64,000 bases of DNA, from contig RDEW01000038.1 in NCBI GenBank assembly GCA_011109175.1, forward strand, positions 429,155-493,154. The letters run 5' to 3'. The notes beneath the pieces were generated by a model. The model ran no database searches. It worked only from the letters and a program-made list of their open reading frames with translations, and was not told the DNA's origin. Numbering within the stretch: the first letter of the stretch is position 1; each line of letters starts with the position of its first letter. This document shows, piece after piece, positions 1 through 12,174 of the stretch. The translations under genes and the position numbers were made by a program. The stretch is from Dicyema japonicum. Lineage: Eukaryota > Dicyemida > Rhombozoa > Dicyemidae.

Positions 1-708
1 AAATGGCTGAGTGGTCATTAAAAGTAAACACAAACAAAACCAAAATCACGGAGCAAAAAAGAAGTGAGGAAAGGACCGGGGAGCACTGATATAGATCAAA
101 ATAACTAGGATCCCTTCTCGGTGACACCGAAGATACAGTACGAAGGAAGACACTAACTAATGTCGCTTTCAACAAAATGAAGAAGACCTGGCTTGTGCAC
201 AAAAGGCTTGACCCTAAAACTTGAATAAGACTATACAATGTTTTAGTGAGGCCAATCCTATTATATAATGCCGGTACATGGGCATGTACAAGGCAGGAAC
301 TCGAAAAGTTGAATTCTTTTCACAGAAATCATCTCCGGGTACTCCTTTCTTCCAGAAGCTTTTTCAAAACGCCGTCCGAAATCTTATACAGAGAACAGGA
401 ACTGAGCCAATATCATGTGAAAGTTACTAATTACAAAATGGAGGCTCTTTGGACACATACTACGCCACGATATGGGGACCCCTGCCAACATAGCAATGGA
501 GGAGTATTTTGTCTTAGAAGCTTCTCGTTTCCGCGGCCGGCCGAGGACAACACTGCCGGTTATTCTAGATGAAGATCTCAGGAGGATTGGAAAGTGCCTT
601 AAAGATGGGGATGATCTAGATATGCTACGGAACATGGCAACGGATCGAATAAGATGGGGGACGTTAATTAGATTGTTAACTTTTCGTGTTGCACATGGTT
701 TGTCATGA
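1..708 (+). pseudogene. non-LTR retrotransposon RT, 3' fragment
   Basis: Frame-broken 3' part of a LINE-type reverse transcriptase, already running at the window edge. Frames near 1-240 give WSLKVNTNKTK and LLGDTEDTVRRK. From 246 the frame reads RPILLYNAGTWACT and then LNSFHRNHLRVL, the thumb/connection block typical of non-LTR RTs. A further frame at 472-708 gives FRGRPRTTLP and an ILDEDL stretch. The same blocks recur in the RT remnant at 9180-10440, so both belong to one family. Several frame changes are needed, so it is a dead copy. The coding domain is a confident call; the clade is not. Confidence 0.75.
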
Positions 709-2917
709 TCTTGGCATCGAGTACGTGCCTATAATAATAATAAGTTTATGTTTTTTAACGTGAGTAGTTATTTTTGGTTTTACCGTGGTCTTTTGAAATT
801 TTCATTTCAACACAGAATTGTGAGATTATTTAAGGGGATTAGCACCTCGCCGGTACGGAAAACGCCAAACATCGCGTTGACGATTGATTACTTCACAGTG
901 AGACTTCCTCAAGGTGACCAAGTCACCTGAACATCTCCTTGGCCAGAAGTCAATTTATACCTGGAAGCCGGCCGAGAAGAAACTTTTCCTTTTGTGGAGG
1001 ATTCCAAGACCATCCACAGAGGAAGGTTGATATTACACCGAGATCACTTACTGTTACTTTTCTTGAATGTGTGCCATACAAGAGCAATAAAGAACACTTG
1101 AATCATTTTAACGAATCTTCGAAAATTGTAGACTACATTTTTTTATTGTCAACGCCCCACGATACTCCGAATAATCCGAACATAATCGCCTTTGGCTTGC
1201 TACTGCAGTAGTAAACCTTGTTTCTTTAACTGATCTGCTTCAAAAGACGAAAAATGTTGGGTCTCCCCCATTAAAATAATAGGTAAATGAAAGAAATAAT
1301 TATTCAAAAACTGCAAATTTCTTTATTTTTAATGTCGTTTACTTTCCATTATAATTTTTCTTAAATTTTAATTTTCTCTTTGACGGACGGTTGTAATTTG
1401 TTAGTTTTTTCCAAGTTTTCCATTGGACTTCACTACAAAATCCAATTAACTGATCAAAGAACATGTTCTTTCTACTCATTGCAAAGTATATAAAAATGGG
1501 GTACTTTGTGTGACCTAGGGGTTTGTCCCCAGTCAGAAATTGAAAATGTCTTAGTATCCTAAAAAAAATAAACCCTCTCTTCATTCAACAACAATTTGCA
1601 TTAAAGATCACTCCGACATTATACACGTGACGATTGTGCTGACATTAAACAGGGATGAGAGAACAAATACTATGGAACGAGATCTTTATAAGAGAAGAGG
1701 CGAAAAATCTGCAACTTTATTCATAACCAACGAAAGGGACAGGACACGTGCAGTATTTGCAGTTGTGGGGGAGAACAAATGATTCTTTTTAATTCCATCC
1801 CGGCACTGAGGGTTGGTGGATTACATGACGTCACTCTAGTAGAATGAGAGAAGGTGAGAAACAGAAAAGTCTCTGAAATGACATGGGATGACATTGTTAC
1901 TACGGTTCACAAGGGTACTTGAGACAGTTCGAAGTTGTAGATACATCTACTCTAACATGCATGCACTGTGCTCGAAAGGCCATAAGAATGTGTCCCTTGA
2001 CGCACGAGGGATGAAAGACTAACTGTAAGGATTCTACCAAAAAGGAGACGACTAGTTTATGATGTCAAAAATTTGGGAGATATAGTTATGGGCTTGACAA
2101 GTAAAAAATCAATAATTTAATTAAAATCATCTTCAGGGGAGACAATCCTGTCCGAGTTATTTCATTTCTCCTCTTCGGCGCTAAAAGATTGACTCAAACT
2201 CTAGAGCAACTCAATATTTCGTAGCGATTTAGTTCAGACACTTCAAAAGATCCGAGGTCCATGAGTTAAGGAGAGCCATAAAGCCACTGATAACATTATC
2301 TTTGCAACCGTTCAGATTATCTGACAAAGATTTTTTACTGGCAAGCAGTTGAAATATTATTAATTCCCCGCTTTGATCACAAAAGTAGAAAGCCATTGAG
2401 AAGCCCACATACCAAACAGTAGATCTCAGAGATCTTGAACTCCATGACGAGGTTAGGTGGCCAAAGTAACAGAAGAGACCCAAAGTTTCCAGTTTAAGGG
2501 TCCAATACAATATCGTTGGAAACTTTCTTGTAACAAAAATATCCACGTGTGAGAAATTCAGTAAGTAATACTTGTCATTTCTGGAAAAGCTGTCGTCATA
2601 AATTAATTTATCGATTTATGAAATTTACTATTTTCGTTAATTTTCCATCCATGAAGCAGTTAAGACAAAACAGGTCACGTGGATAAGCCTGTAGGATAGT
2701 AAATTATTATCCCATTAAAGCCAGATTAATAACAAATCGGTTGAGTTGCTTTAACTCAGAAAGATCAGAGTTGCGGTTGGTAGAGACGATTTCTTTGATT
2801 TGCTGTTTTCAGTGAGCATGCTTTTCCAATTTGTAAGTCTACCCTTCTTTGAACAATATCAAATGAGAAATAATATCTTATGATTTATCACTGCAAAGCG
2901 ACCTTGAAAGGTATGAC
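709..2917. other. intergenic, no gene recognised
   Basis: No conserved protein, RNA gene or terminal repeat is visible. Short open frames at 748-930, 939-1211, 1339-1584 (-) and 2229-2546 (-) have no recognisable content. Around 1760-1920 the sequence resembles stretches near 20530-20680, 20890-21020 and 57420-57600, which suggests a degraded dispersed repeat. Confidence 0.5.
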
Positions 2918-3064
2918 CCTTCGACAGAGGTCTTGTGACTGGGTCAAACTATGGTAACCAACGTAGCCTTCGACAGAGGTCTTGTGACTGGGTCAAACTA
3001 TGGTAACCAACGTAGCCTTCGACAGAGGTCTTGTGACTGGGTCAAACTATGGTAACCAACGTAG
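2918..3064. repeat. 49-bp tandem repeat, three copies
   Basis: Three directly adjacent copies of a 49-nt unit beginning CCTTCGACAGAGGTCTTGTG and ending CAACGTAG, with no difference seen between copies. Perfect identity suggests recent slippage or duplication, or an assembly expansion. It lies about 600 bp upstream of the TCF/LEF start codon. Confidence 0.95.
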
Positions 3065-3655
3065 GATTCTCACAGACAAGTACTTTAATTCAAAGACAAT
3101 AAAACAAATGACCATTTATAGTAATTGATTGTGATTTTAACGAGTTTACAACAAATATTACTTATGTTTTGATTATCAGTTTTCATGTAAAGAAGATAAT
3201 TTTAATGAAAATGTGGCAATTTGAGTGTACTTGACCCAATAGAGAACTTAATTAACCACACGAGTAAGTTCCATTTGAGTTTCGCATATCTCTGCTCACT
3301 CAATTAGACAAATTAAAAGTCAATTATAATTTTGATAAAAATATTTACCACAAAACAGCGATAAGACAAACTCAAGGATATTGGAGACATTGCAGTCAAA
3401 TTGATGCAAATTATAATGTTAATTGTGTCAACATATATTAGAATTATGCAACAAAATTGGCTACAATTGATTTTTTATAATAAAAAACATATAAAGTGAA
3501 CAATTAAAGAGAACGAGTGCAAGATGTGCTTTATCAATACAAACGTCAATAAGGCGCACAAGATCAATAGACATAATAACGCACGCAGTTATGCGCAAGC
3601 TAAATCAGCTTTAAGCCATCAAAAGAAAGGCGCCGCTGCCTTTTGATAGTAACCG
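3065..3655. promoter_or_regulatory. upstream region of TCF/LEF with leader hairpin
   Basis: AT-rich, without ORFs. Just before the start codon, about 3618-3648, ATCAAAAG and CTTTTGAT form an 8-bp inverted repeat around a GC-rich loop. A leader hairpin is possible. No TATA box or initiator can be assigned, and a regulatory role is inference only. Confidence 0.25.
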
Positions 3656-5058
3656 ATGGCGAACGGCAGCAATAGCGATAAAGAGTCTAATCCTATTGAA
3701 GAAGTCAAAGTCTATTGTGATGAAGGAGATGAAGAGAAACCATCGTCAGATAATTTTACTCTAGAAGGGATCGGTCTTTTGAAAGAAGCCACCCAGGTTA
3801 GCCTCCATTTTCATATGCATGACAGCCAAGTGCTCTTGATGTCGCTGTTTGGTCACTTTTATCAGCAGTTGGGCTTTCAATTGCCTGTGTAAATTGTCTA
3901 TTAAACAGCTGGCTCTAATTTCATGCTGATATATATTTTGTTACATAATATAATATTCCTAATCCGATCATAGAATTCGAGTCAAGAACTGGGATTCAAT
4001 CCTTTCCCCTTCCTCAACGGTAACTTTTTATTTTACTCCCATCAGGTGGTATTATTCCTTGGAATTTCGGAGTCTTACCAGTCATGTTGAATCCCTACAT
4101 GTACAGTCCTCAAATGGTATAAGTCTTGTCAATTAAGTCGTTATTGTATTGCCACTAAACACTTATCTAATGACATTTTCAATTATATTTTAATTTAGAA
4201 TCCTCAATTTTTTCAACAAGGCTTAAACTTCCCACCAGGATTCCCTTGTTATCCCAATCCACAGATTCTTTACCAAAATGATCTAAAACCACCGAAAGTT
4301 GATAATTCACCGCCAGATTGGAATCCAAATGGAATTATCAACAGGTAATTGCTGATTACGATTAAAGACCAAGAGAACAGAATCTGCCTGAGACCCCCAA
4401 ACGACCCTATGTTAAGAAGCCGCTCAATGCCTTTATGATTTTTATGAGAGAAAAGAGGAATGAGATTATGGTTGAGTGTACGATGAAGGAATCTGCTAGT
4501 GTAAACCAAATTCTGGGGAAGAAGGTCATTTTTATTAAGTATTTCAGTGGCATGAACTCGATAAGAATGAACAAAACAAATACTACGAATTGGCTCGTAC
4601 AGAAAAGGAGAAACATAGGGAGATGTACCCCGATTGGAGTGCACGTGATAATTATGCCTCACGTGTTAGAAAACGTCGTTATAAATCCCCCTGTCCTCGA
4701 TCTGTTGATCAAAGTAATCATTTGCTCTTATAATAAGCTGATTGTTCAAGTTCAAAGAAATGCCGAGCCCTTTTAGGATTTAAGCAACGTGATATGTGGT
4801 GCAAGCGTTGTCGGTGAGTTTGTAGTACCCATTTTTAGAGATAAGAAAAAATGTATGAGAATTTCGTACAACGGTGAGGGGGATTTTAGTGAAAATGAGG
4901 TAAAACCAAACTTCAATAATGGGGAATGTTGCTCACTCAATGGAATGGGGGACCAATCTTCTGCGAGCACTGACAGAGACATGTGTTTGGACTCCGTGAA
5001 AGAGTATGTACTTTCGAATACTGAATTTGATGAGACTTTGACTTCTGAGAAGCAGTAA
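3656..5058 (+). CDS. TCF/LEF transcription factor (HMG box plus C-clamp)
   Basis: Nuclear DNA-binding effector of canonical Wnt signalling. The N-terminal YCDEGDEEK region resembles the beta-catenin-binding segment of the family. The HMG box starts [15 protein letters not shown], continues VNQILGKK, then across an intron [16 protein letters not shown] and DWSARDNY. A basic tail (RVRKRRYK) follows, then a C-clamp, [17 protein letters not shown] then DKKKC, with its cysteines intact. Exons: 3656-3796, 3826-3840, 3866-3886, 3974-4019, 4046-4116, 4199-4344, 4368-4524, 4548-4713, 4738-4813, 4839-5058; total 1059 nt, 352 aa. Introns of 23, 23, 24 and 25 nt interrupt the HMG box and C-clamp and are firm. 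The three introns before 3974 (29, 25 and 87 nt) are tentative. The start is the ATG at 3656. No frame break is seen. Invertebrate pangolin/TCF is the closest type; the vertebrate LEF1 form normally lacks a C-clamp. Confidence 0.93.
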
Positions 5059-7710
5059 ATCTTATTTTAGACCTTTACTCAATTTTAATATCATATGTAT
5101 TTTTTGTAAATTTTCGTATTGGTGTCTTCATTTATTTACTGTGAAGGAGCTCTATTTTTTGGGATCGATTATGGGTGTTTATCGCTCTAATATGAAGCAC
5201 CTGCCTGTCCTTAATAAGCACGTGCACTTTAAATACATCGATGTGATTAGTTATAATTAGTCATCCTATATTAACTCACTCATTAGTCATCTCCATACTA
5301 TAAATGCTGACTTTTCGAATGGGTTTTGCCTCTCATTCCAGGGGGTGCCAAAATACTTTAAAATGACTTGGACGTCATTCCATCAAATGGTCTATTACAC
5401 TTTAAGGTCACCCAGCGATTTGGGTTGACTTTGTGGTCTTCCAAACATGACAGGTAATCAATGTCGGCTATCAATTTAGTCGCAGTTGTTTTAGTATTCT
5501 GGCCATTCCGAAGTTTGTTAATTGCTGCATTTAAAACTGTTTTAATTGAATTCCTGGTAATTTAAAAATATCGAATTTCAATCAGTCTGACCAAATAATA
5601 ATTTAATTACTACTTTTAACAAATTAATAAACTTAATCATTTAGTGTTGAATAATCTTATATTAAAAAAGGATTAAGTTTATCGGATCAATAAAACGTGG
5701 GTGAATCATAGCTGCACCTTGAGACGAATGGTGCCCTTTGGGCGGACGGGTTTGAACCCCGGTCTTACATGTATCTGACCTCCCTTTATGTAGAACTATA
5801 GGTTTCCGATATCCCCCGAGTGTCTGTCTGAAGGAAGACATGGGCTTTCATCCATCATGAGGTACACATTATAGAGATACGTCGTCACCAATTGACTAGC
5901 TGAACTGATCATAGAATTTAAGTAGCACTTATATTTTATTGTTGAGTGCACTCCCGTCACCACAAAAGTGTGAGAAAAACACTTATTAAATTTTTTTAAT
6001 TTTACTGCTTTTTCCAAAAAAATAGGCTATTCAAAGCAGATTTTTTTCATGGTAAAAGTCACATGGTGATGGCATTTTTGTAATTCTCGGACCAAGATTC
6101 TTTATTGGGAGATAGTTTTCGGTCCATTTAGTACGATTATTAAAGCCAGAATTTGAGGAATAACCAAGGTCAAGTCTGTTTAAGACAGATCTGGCCGACC
6201 ATTTTTATTCAGATTACACAATCCAATGTTCTCCTTTGCATTGTCCACTCTGTGTTTCAGCCTCCCCCAAATTTAAAAAATTATCTATTTTTGTTAGTTT
6301 CCTAGTAAAAATGAAGAATTGTAATCAAATAATTATCAGCATGTGGTTGTATGAAATCAACTAAATTATGCGTTCTCTTTTGTAATATGACCTTAATTGA
6401 TAATTAATTCATTTTGAAGAGCCTGAATGAAATCATTTAAATCTCAGTGAAGGGTATTAGTATTTTTTCGATAACTGAATTTTGAGTTACAGTTATAACT
6501 GAAGCTGATAGTCAGTCATTACTCGAAATCAATTTTTCATAGCTACTATTATTTGAATCGTGGGAGTTACTATTGAGAACATTCGAGAATTATAACTAAT
6601 ATTTCTCCTGTTCCTCTTAGAGGCGGAGCTGTCCGAGCTCCTCCAATTAGTGCCAGATGGGAGTCAAGCTCAGATAGTCGTGCTCACCTTGCGGAGATAA
6701 GAACAGTAAGCTTAGTATCTTTCTCGCCAGTTTTCTTAGATCATCAAGGTCGTCGGTTGTTTCAAGTTTTTGCCGACTCTCTTTAAACATCATTGAAGAC
6801 GAAAGACTTGGTTTGTCAATGCGGCCAGATTTTTACGTAAGATGTCATCAAGCAGTTTCTATCGTGATCGTTGGGGCTCAGTATATTTGACTTCGGTAGG
6901 ACTTTATGGCAAATTATATCTTCCATATCTCCTAAGAGCAGTCCGACCTTCTTACGACTTCTTGTCTTCTCAGATCATTTTTCTACTTATAGAATAGTGT
7001 AAATTCACTTTTATCAGTGCGCGTGAGATAGAACGTCGTGGGTGTACTTGATTCCTGTTCTATCCAAAGGTAGAAGATATATGAACAAAATTCGGTGGTG
7101 CATCCGACAATTTTTAGTTTCTGAGTTTGTCCATTAATATTAGAATGACTGGAACGAGGGGCTACATACAAGACATTTTAGTGCAATAGAGGTACCTCAG
7201 CCTTAGGTTATACGAGTTGACAGGTCTAAGCTGACAAAGAGAGTTCGTTTGTTATTTTATTGATTCCATACATCGAAAAAAAAGTCGACGATTAACTAAT
7301 CAAATGTATTCTACTCACACAGTCGCAAAAAGTGGATACAAGAAATTGCAATGAGACAAGTCCATCAACCACTTCCATTGATGATTCAGTGAATTGGAGG
7401 AGAGCAAATATCCCTATTGATGCCGTCCTAGAACTGGGCGCATCCTGAGGTAAACACATAAAGCCACACAAATGGAGGTATGAAAAAAAATAACTTAGCA
7501 AAGGTCAAAAAACTCTGCGACCAATAAGTCAATTCCCCCGTTTTCCTTTAGGATGGTTGACAGAGAAGTGGATTTTTTTCGGTACATAAGGGACTCGGCA
7601 GTTTCTATGGCTAATCGATGGAAACGATAATTAATCGTAATTTTAAATTAATTAAAAATAATCTAAATATTATTTAAATTATTTAAAATTGGGAGAATAT
7701 GTGATAATTT
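5059..7710. other. intergenic, mostly unassigned
   Basis: No conserved gene recognised. Near 5715-5860 a GGGTTTGAACCCC block resembles a Pol III B box, but no matching A box or cloverleaf is seen, so it is at most a tRNA-derived relic. Near 6620-6800 a short frame (WESSSDSRAHLAEIRT) followed by a possible 25-nt GT..AG intron could be an exon of an unknown gene; support is weak. About 7330-7480 resembles 23650-23800, a low-copy dispersed repeat. Confidence 0.4.
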
Positions 7711-8763
7711 ATGCGGCATGGTTTGATTGGACTAAGAGGTCTCTCCTCTTTTGCAAAGTTTTCTTAATTCAGAATATTTAAGGACCCAAATATGCCGAGG
7801 AGTGGAACTTGCCAGAAATATCAACTTAGAAACCAAGACAATCCTTGATAACTGCAATAGACGAAAACCCAATCTCTACATTGTTCACGTGGGCACTGAC
7901 TCGGCCAGCTCTCTTTATATAAAAAATAAGATTTTAATTTGTAATTTTGTGGGTATTTTGGTTGTTAGAATTTAGGAATAAATGTCCACGTGGAAAATAT
8001 TGGTCGTAAAATTTCCCAATCGGAATTATTAAAATATATTAATTCTATTAATTCTGACCATAATATCGATGCTGTATTGGTCCAGCTTCCTCTCCCCCCT
8101 CACATTAGTGCTAGGGAGGTGATTGATTCCATAGATCCTTCAAAGGACGTCGACGGGATGGGAAGGACCAATCTATCAAATCTTCTTCTCGGATATGATT
8201 ATATCACTCCTCCACCTGCCGCTGCTGTTCTCCACATTCTGAATTCATATGGTTTGGGGCATTCCGTAATTGAGTAGAGATTCCGTTGTTTGGGAGGAAC
8301 GTGACTGTCGTGGGTCATTCCACCAACGTGGGGATGCCTATTGCCGCCATTCTGAAGGCTACGTGCAAGCAGAACATAAACGGATGTTTGTCTTTTAATT
8401 AATTAAGGCGACTCCAATGTGACGATTGTAAGTTCAAGCTGTTCTTATGATGATCTGATCAAGCATGTGTCCAATGCTGAGGTGTTAGTAACCGTGTGTG
8501 GGTATCCTCAGCTGATTACGGGGAATATGGTGACTGATGGAGTGAGTGTCGTTGACGTGGGGATTAGCTATGTTCATGATTCAAAGGAAACCTGAAACTA
8601 GTGGGGGATTGTCACTTTGAGAGTATCTGAGTTATTAATAGTGTTAGGTGTGTCCGAAAAGAGTAAATTCATAACTCCGGTCCCCGGTGGTGTCGGACCC
8701 GTCACGGTGGCTATGCTCATTAGGAATGTTGCGACTTTATGTGTCACCAACAATCATATTTAA
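7711..8763 (+). CDS. MTHFD2-like methylenetetrahydrofolate dehydrogenase/cyclohydrolase
   Basis: Interconverts 5,10-methylene- and 10-formyl-tetrahydrofolate using NAD(P). Family signatures in order: YIKNK (active-site Tyr and Lys), VQLPLP, KDVDG, VTVVGHSTNVGMP (nucleotide-binding loop), VDVGISYVHD, and TPVPGGVGPVTVAML near the C-terminus. Exons: 7711-7738, 7773-7948, 7969-8273, 8297-8385, 8408-8622, 8648-8763. Introns of 23, 22 and 25 nt are firm; the 34-nt and 20-nt ones at the 5' end are tentative. One base is missing near 8585-8595 (an A-run), between VHDSK and LKLVGD; allowing for it gives about 309 aa, normal for the mitochondrial single-domain form. The usual PxTP motif after the dimer region reads PPPAA, which is odd. 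The start rests on the in-frame ATG at 7711, whose RHGLIGLR would suit a short mitochondrial presequence. Confidence 0.9.
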
Positions 8764-8894
8764 CTATTCTTTGAATAAACCGTTGATATTGGAGTTCCCT
8801 AAATATAGTTACGTGAGGAATTTGAATATCTCAGCCTGCGAGGTCCTTTTTTAAGCCTTGGGTAGGCCTTCAACTTTATTTATGTCAGACTTAA

Positions 8895-9115
8895 TACCGG
8901 GTTATCTCTCCGCTTTTTGCCTTCTTCAATTCCTAGAGGCGTCGTTGAATCCACTTAGTTCAGGACACGTCTATTGCCTGGTCGGCATCAAAAAAGGATT
9001 TATCTGTTCTCTACTCAAATGGAGAGATTCTATAATGGCGGATGCTTGGAAAGGACGTGATGCTGGGAAACAATATGTCTCTGCAGGGGGAATTGGATAA
9101 AACCTATTTCACGTA
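8895..9115 (+). repeat. dispersed repeat, copy 1
   Basis: Shares blocks such as CTAGAGGCGTC, GTGATGCTGGGAAA and GGATAAAACCTATTTC, in the same order, with 14115-14325. Divergent and without coding signal. It may be the 5' or 3' part of a retroelement, since RT remnants start about 70 bp downstream. Confidence 0.6.
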
Positions 9116-9179
9116 TATCTGGGTTATTTTATAAATTATTCAACAAAGACGCACCAACCCAGCTGGCAGAAAAGATAAC

Positions 9180-10440
9180 TTTCAACGATGGGAGTTCTAC
9201 TTCCTTTACAAAAACCTGACAAACCTGCAGGTCCAATTGAAAATCTCAGGCCGATCGTGCTTTTGACCACTTTGCGAAAAACATTGTCGATTACAACGGT
9301 GAATATCAAATTCAGTTAACCAATACTTGTCATCAAGTCAAAGCGGATTAAGGAAGATCAACCGCTGATATAGTGTGGAGTCATCCGTATGTCAGAAGTA
9401 CAGAAAAACAATGTATATTCTGAGAGTCGACTTATCGAAAGCATTCGACTGTGTCTTAAACTATTGCAAGTTCTCAAGGACATAATTGATGAGGACTGTT
9501 TCAGGATTGTGCGTTTTTTGATGGCTGACACGAGCCTTATAGTGAAGGTGAGGAAGGGCTATTCGGAAAAATTCATGACCGGGATTGGTAATCCACAAGA
9601 GGACTCGCTTTCGCCAGTTCTCTTTGCAATCTATTTGGAAGCTGCGTTGAGGGACGTTAGAAAAGAATTGGGTCACTTAAATAAATATTTTGTTGAATTA
9701 ATATATGCTGATGACATCAATTTTGTGTCTGAGGATGTGGAGGTACTAAGAACTTAATGATAAAGCCACAACAGGTCTGGAGAGGTGGTCTTTGAAGATC
9801 AATTCAGAAAAAACGAAGTTAACTTCGATTCAGCGGTTACCGACACAGATTGATGAGAAATGGAGGTTTACTAAAAGGCTCGGCTCGTTTTTGGGTGATG
9901 CTGAGGACATTGCTTGTAGAAAGATGTGGAGTATTTTGACTCGCAGAAAACTTATCTCCTTAAATCTTCGGATGCGCTTACATAAGCGTTCATACAACCA
10001 GTCCTATTATATAACTCGGGAACATGGGGAACATCAAAAACGGACCTTGAAGACAAATTTCATAGAAATCAATTGAGAAAAATTGCGGGAATCAAATGGC
10101 CATATCAGAAACGACACTCTACATATTATGTAAATGCAAAACGATAAGCAGAGAAGTAATTACCTCACGCTGGCGACTTTTCGGACATGTTCTGAGAATG
10201 GACCAAGTCATTCCTGAAAAATTACTATTCAAATCACGGAATTGGATTTCGGTGTCGGCCAAGATGTACGATTCCCCTCTGCCTGAATAACGATTACGCA
10301 CGAATTGGCGGTCAACTCAAAACTGGATACGATCTTGAGGATATTCGTAAACGGGCAAGGAACAGAGCTAGATGAAGAGGGCTGACTGGGAGGATAGTCG
10401 AGTGTACGGCACGAGCGAAACCCTAGGCATTTTAAGTGCT
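9180..10440 (+). pseudogene. non-LTR retrotransposon RT remnant
   Basis: Frame-shifted reverse transcriptase. The start gives LLPLQKPDKP and LRPIVLLTTLRKTLS (RT motifs 1-2). The frame at 9389-9757 reads IGNPQEDSLSPVLFAIYLEA and then LIYADDINFVSED, which contains the catalytic YADD box. 9792-10076 gives WRFTKRLGSFLGDAEDI, and 10096-10290 gives SRWRLFGHVLRMD. This order (palm, catalytic box, thumb, GHVLRMD tail) is standard for non-LTR elements. The LGSFLGDAEDI block matches the 1-708 fragment. At least four frame changes and a stop make it inactive. Confidence 0.85.
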
Positions 10441-12170
10441 TATGGCAACGCGGGAGTGCTATTAACTAAAATAAATGCTAGTTGAGGAAACCGGCTGCGT
10501 GGATCGCAAACGAGTTCCCTCGGAGTATGGCCAATTCAATCTTTTGTCTCAGCTTATTTGAAAAAATAATCGATCATATTAATGTTCAGCTGAATCTTAG
10601 TCATTGGAAAATGCACCTTGAAGTTCTTCCTTGATGACGTCTTCAGATCCACCACAATAGAAATTGAGTTTCTTGCAGGATCAGGGATAGTATGGGTCTT
10701 CCAGTTGGAACTTTCAACCATGTTCTTTTTTCCTACACAAGTACGATGAAAAACACGTTTATACAAAATTATAGAGACAGTTCTTGGTTCAGAAAAGCAG
10801 TGAGGACTTTATAAGAATATCAGAGAAACCGTCTTACACATGTCTGGGGATAGCCGAATATTTAAATATGGATTCCTTAGGGAATTGGAAAGAGAAATTT
10901 AAGTGATTTAACACTTTCTCTGCCTTATTTGGAGTTACTATACTTAGTCACTTCCTTTACAGTTTACAAGTCTCCGATTCTCTTCACAGTCTACAAGCCC
11001 TGCTGGCTATTTGCATCTTGAATAGTCACGCAGTCTATTGCATGACTCTCGGATGATCTTTTAAATAACTTGATGGCTTACAAGCAGAAATAATAATATG
11101 TTAGTTAAAGGACAATTTATGAAAATGGAATTTTTTCTTACTACAAGGCAGACATCAAGTTCCTCCAAATTTGTCCGGATGAGAATCCACTCAAACACTG
11201 GGCTTCCTTATTTCAAAACCAGGTTACCAGTGTCTCTTGAGTCCACTAAAAAGGACACCAGAAGTTGTATTACCCCGAGATGAAGACAGTAAGTGTACTA
11301 GAGTTATCACATTGTTCAGAAAAGCTACACCACCAGCTCGACCTTCCTTGAATCATAAAATGATGACTTTAAAGGTTTTTAGAAGACTCTATAGGGACGT
11401 AAAAACGGGACAACGACGTAAACAAATTTCTTTTGCCTTTGGTTTGTTTTGGGTTGTCTAACTTCTCACTACATCGAATAGCGAAATTTGAGTAAATTCT
11501 CAAGCTTCGGAGATCATTTCCACTTTATCCAACATCTTCGACAACACGCGTAGTCACCTTGAGGAATGACGATGTGCCTCATCAGTAGCAATGGCCAGTC
11601 TATCGGAAAATAATAAATGAGATAAACCCACCTCATTAGGTGACCATGGTACCCTAAAGGTTGGATACACAGGTTAATAAGAATGTTCTACATAGGCTGA
11701 TTACAACATCATTTTAGCGCTATTTTAATATCTGAAGATTATGTCGCTGTATATCCTATTATTCCTCTAATTTTTGAATAAAAAGTCCTTACCGAATATT
11801 TGACTACGAATCAAATCATTAAGATAACAATAAGAAGATCATGACTGTTTGTAAAATGAACTCATCATTTTTTCTTGTGGTCCCGAGGTAATAAATAAAT
11901 TTAAGCAGAATCGGGATCACCGAACCCTTCCACTAGAATTTTTGGATGCCTCCAGACAGAGGCATCTCCTGAGTTAGGTTCATTCCACGAGGCCTCTTAA
12001 AAATTTAAGAATGCAGAGTCATTTTGGATTCACTCTTCTGTGTTGTTGCAAGTCGACTGACTGTTCCGACAAACTCCGTAGTGATGGGGACAAGCACCAG
12101 ATATTTCCGCAAAAGTGAGTTAAAAGTCTTTCTGTCAGTCCCTGGTATTTCCATCTCTTAAAAAACTATT
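10441..12170. other. intergenic with a possible unknown exon at 11120-11463
   Basis: No recognised gene. Around 11120-11215 a frame reads YYKADIKFLQICPDENPLKH, and a second frame at 11237-11461 reads SPLKRTPEVVLPRDEDSK through to a stop. Both look protein-like, and GT..AG pairs of tiny-intron size lie between them, but I cannot join them uniquely or name a family. The rest is AT-rich and featureless. Confidence 0.3.
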
Positions 12171-12174
12171 CTTT

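Noticed and set aside
2918-3064. CRISPR-like array
   Set aside because: Units are directly adjacent with no spacers, and the genome is eukaryotic.
4270-4662. 130-codon minus-strand ORF opposite TCF
   Set aside because: It is the antisense shadow of the HMG-box exons and shows no domain.
5715-5860. tRNA gene with GGGTTTGAACCCC as T-loop
   Set aside because: No acceptor stem, D arm or A box could be folded around it; at most a tRNA-derived relic.
7949-7968. Firm 20-nt intron in MTHFD
   Set aside because: It keeps the frame, but the region is poorly conserved and a 28-nt donor alternative exists nearby (out of frame), so I list it only as tentative.
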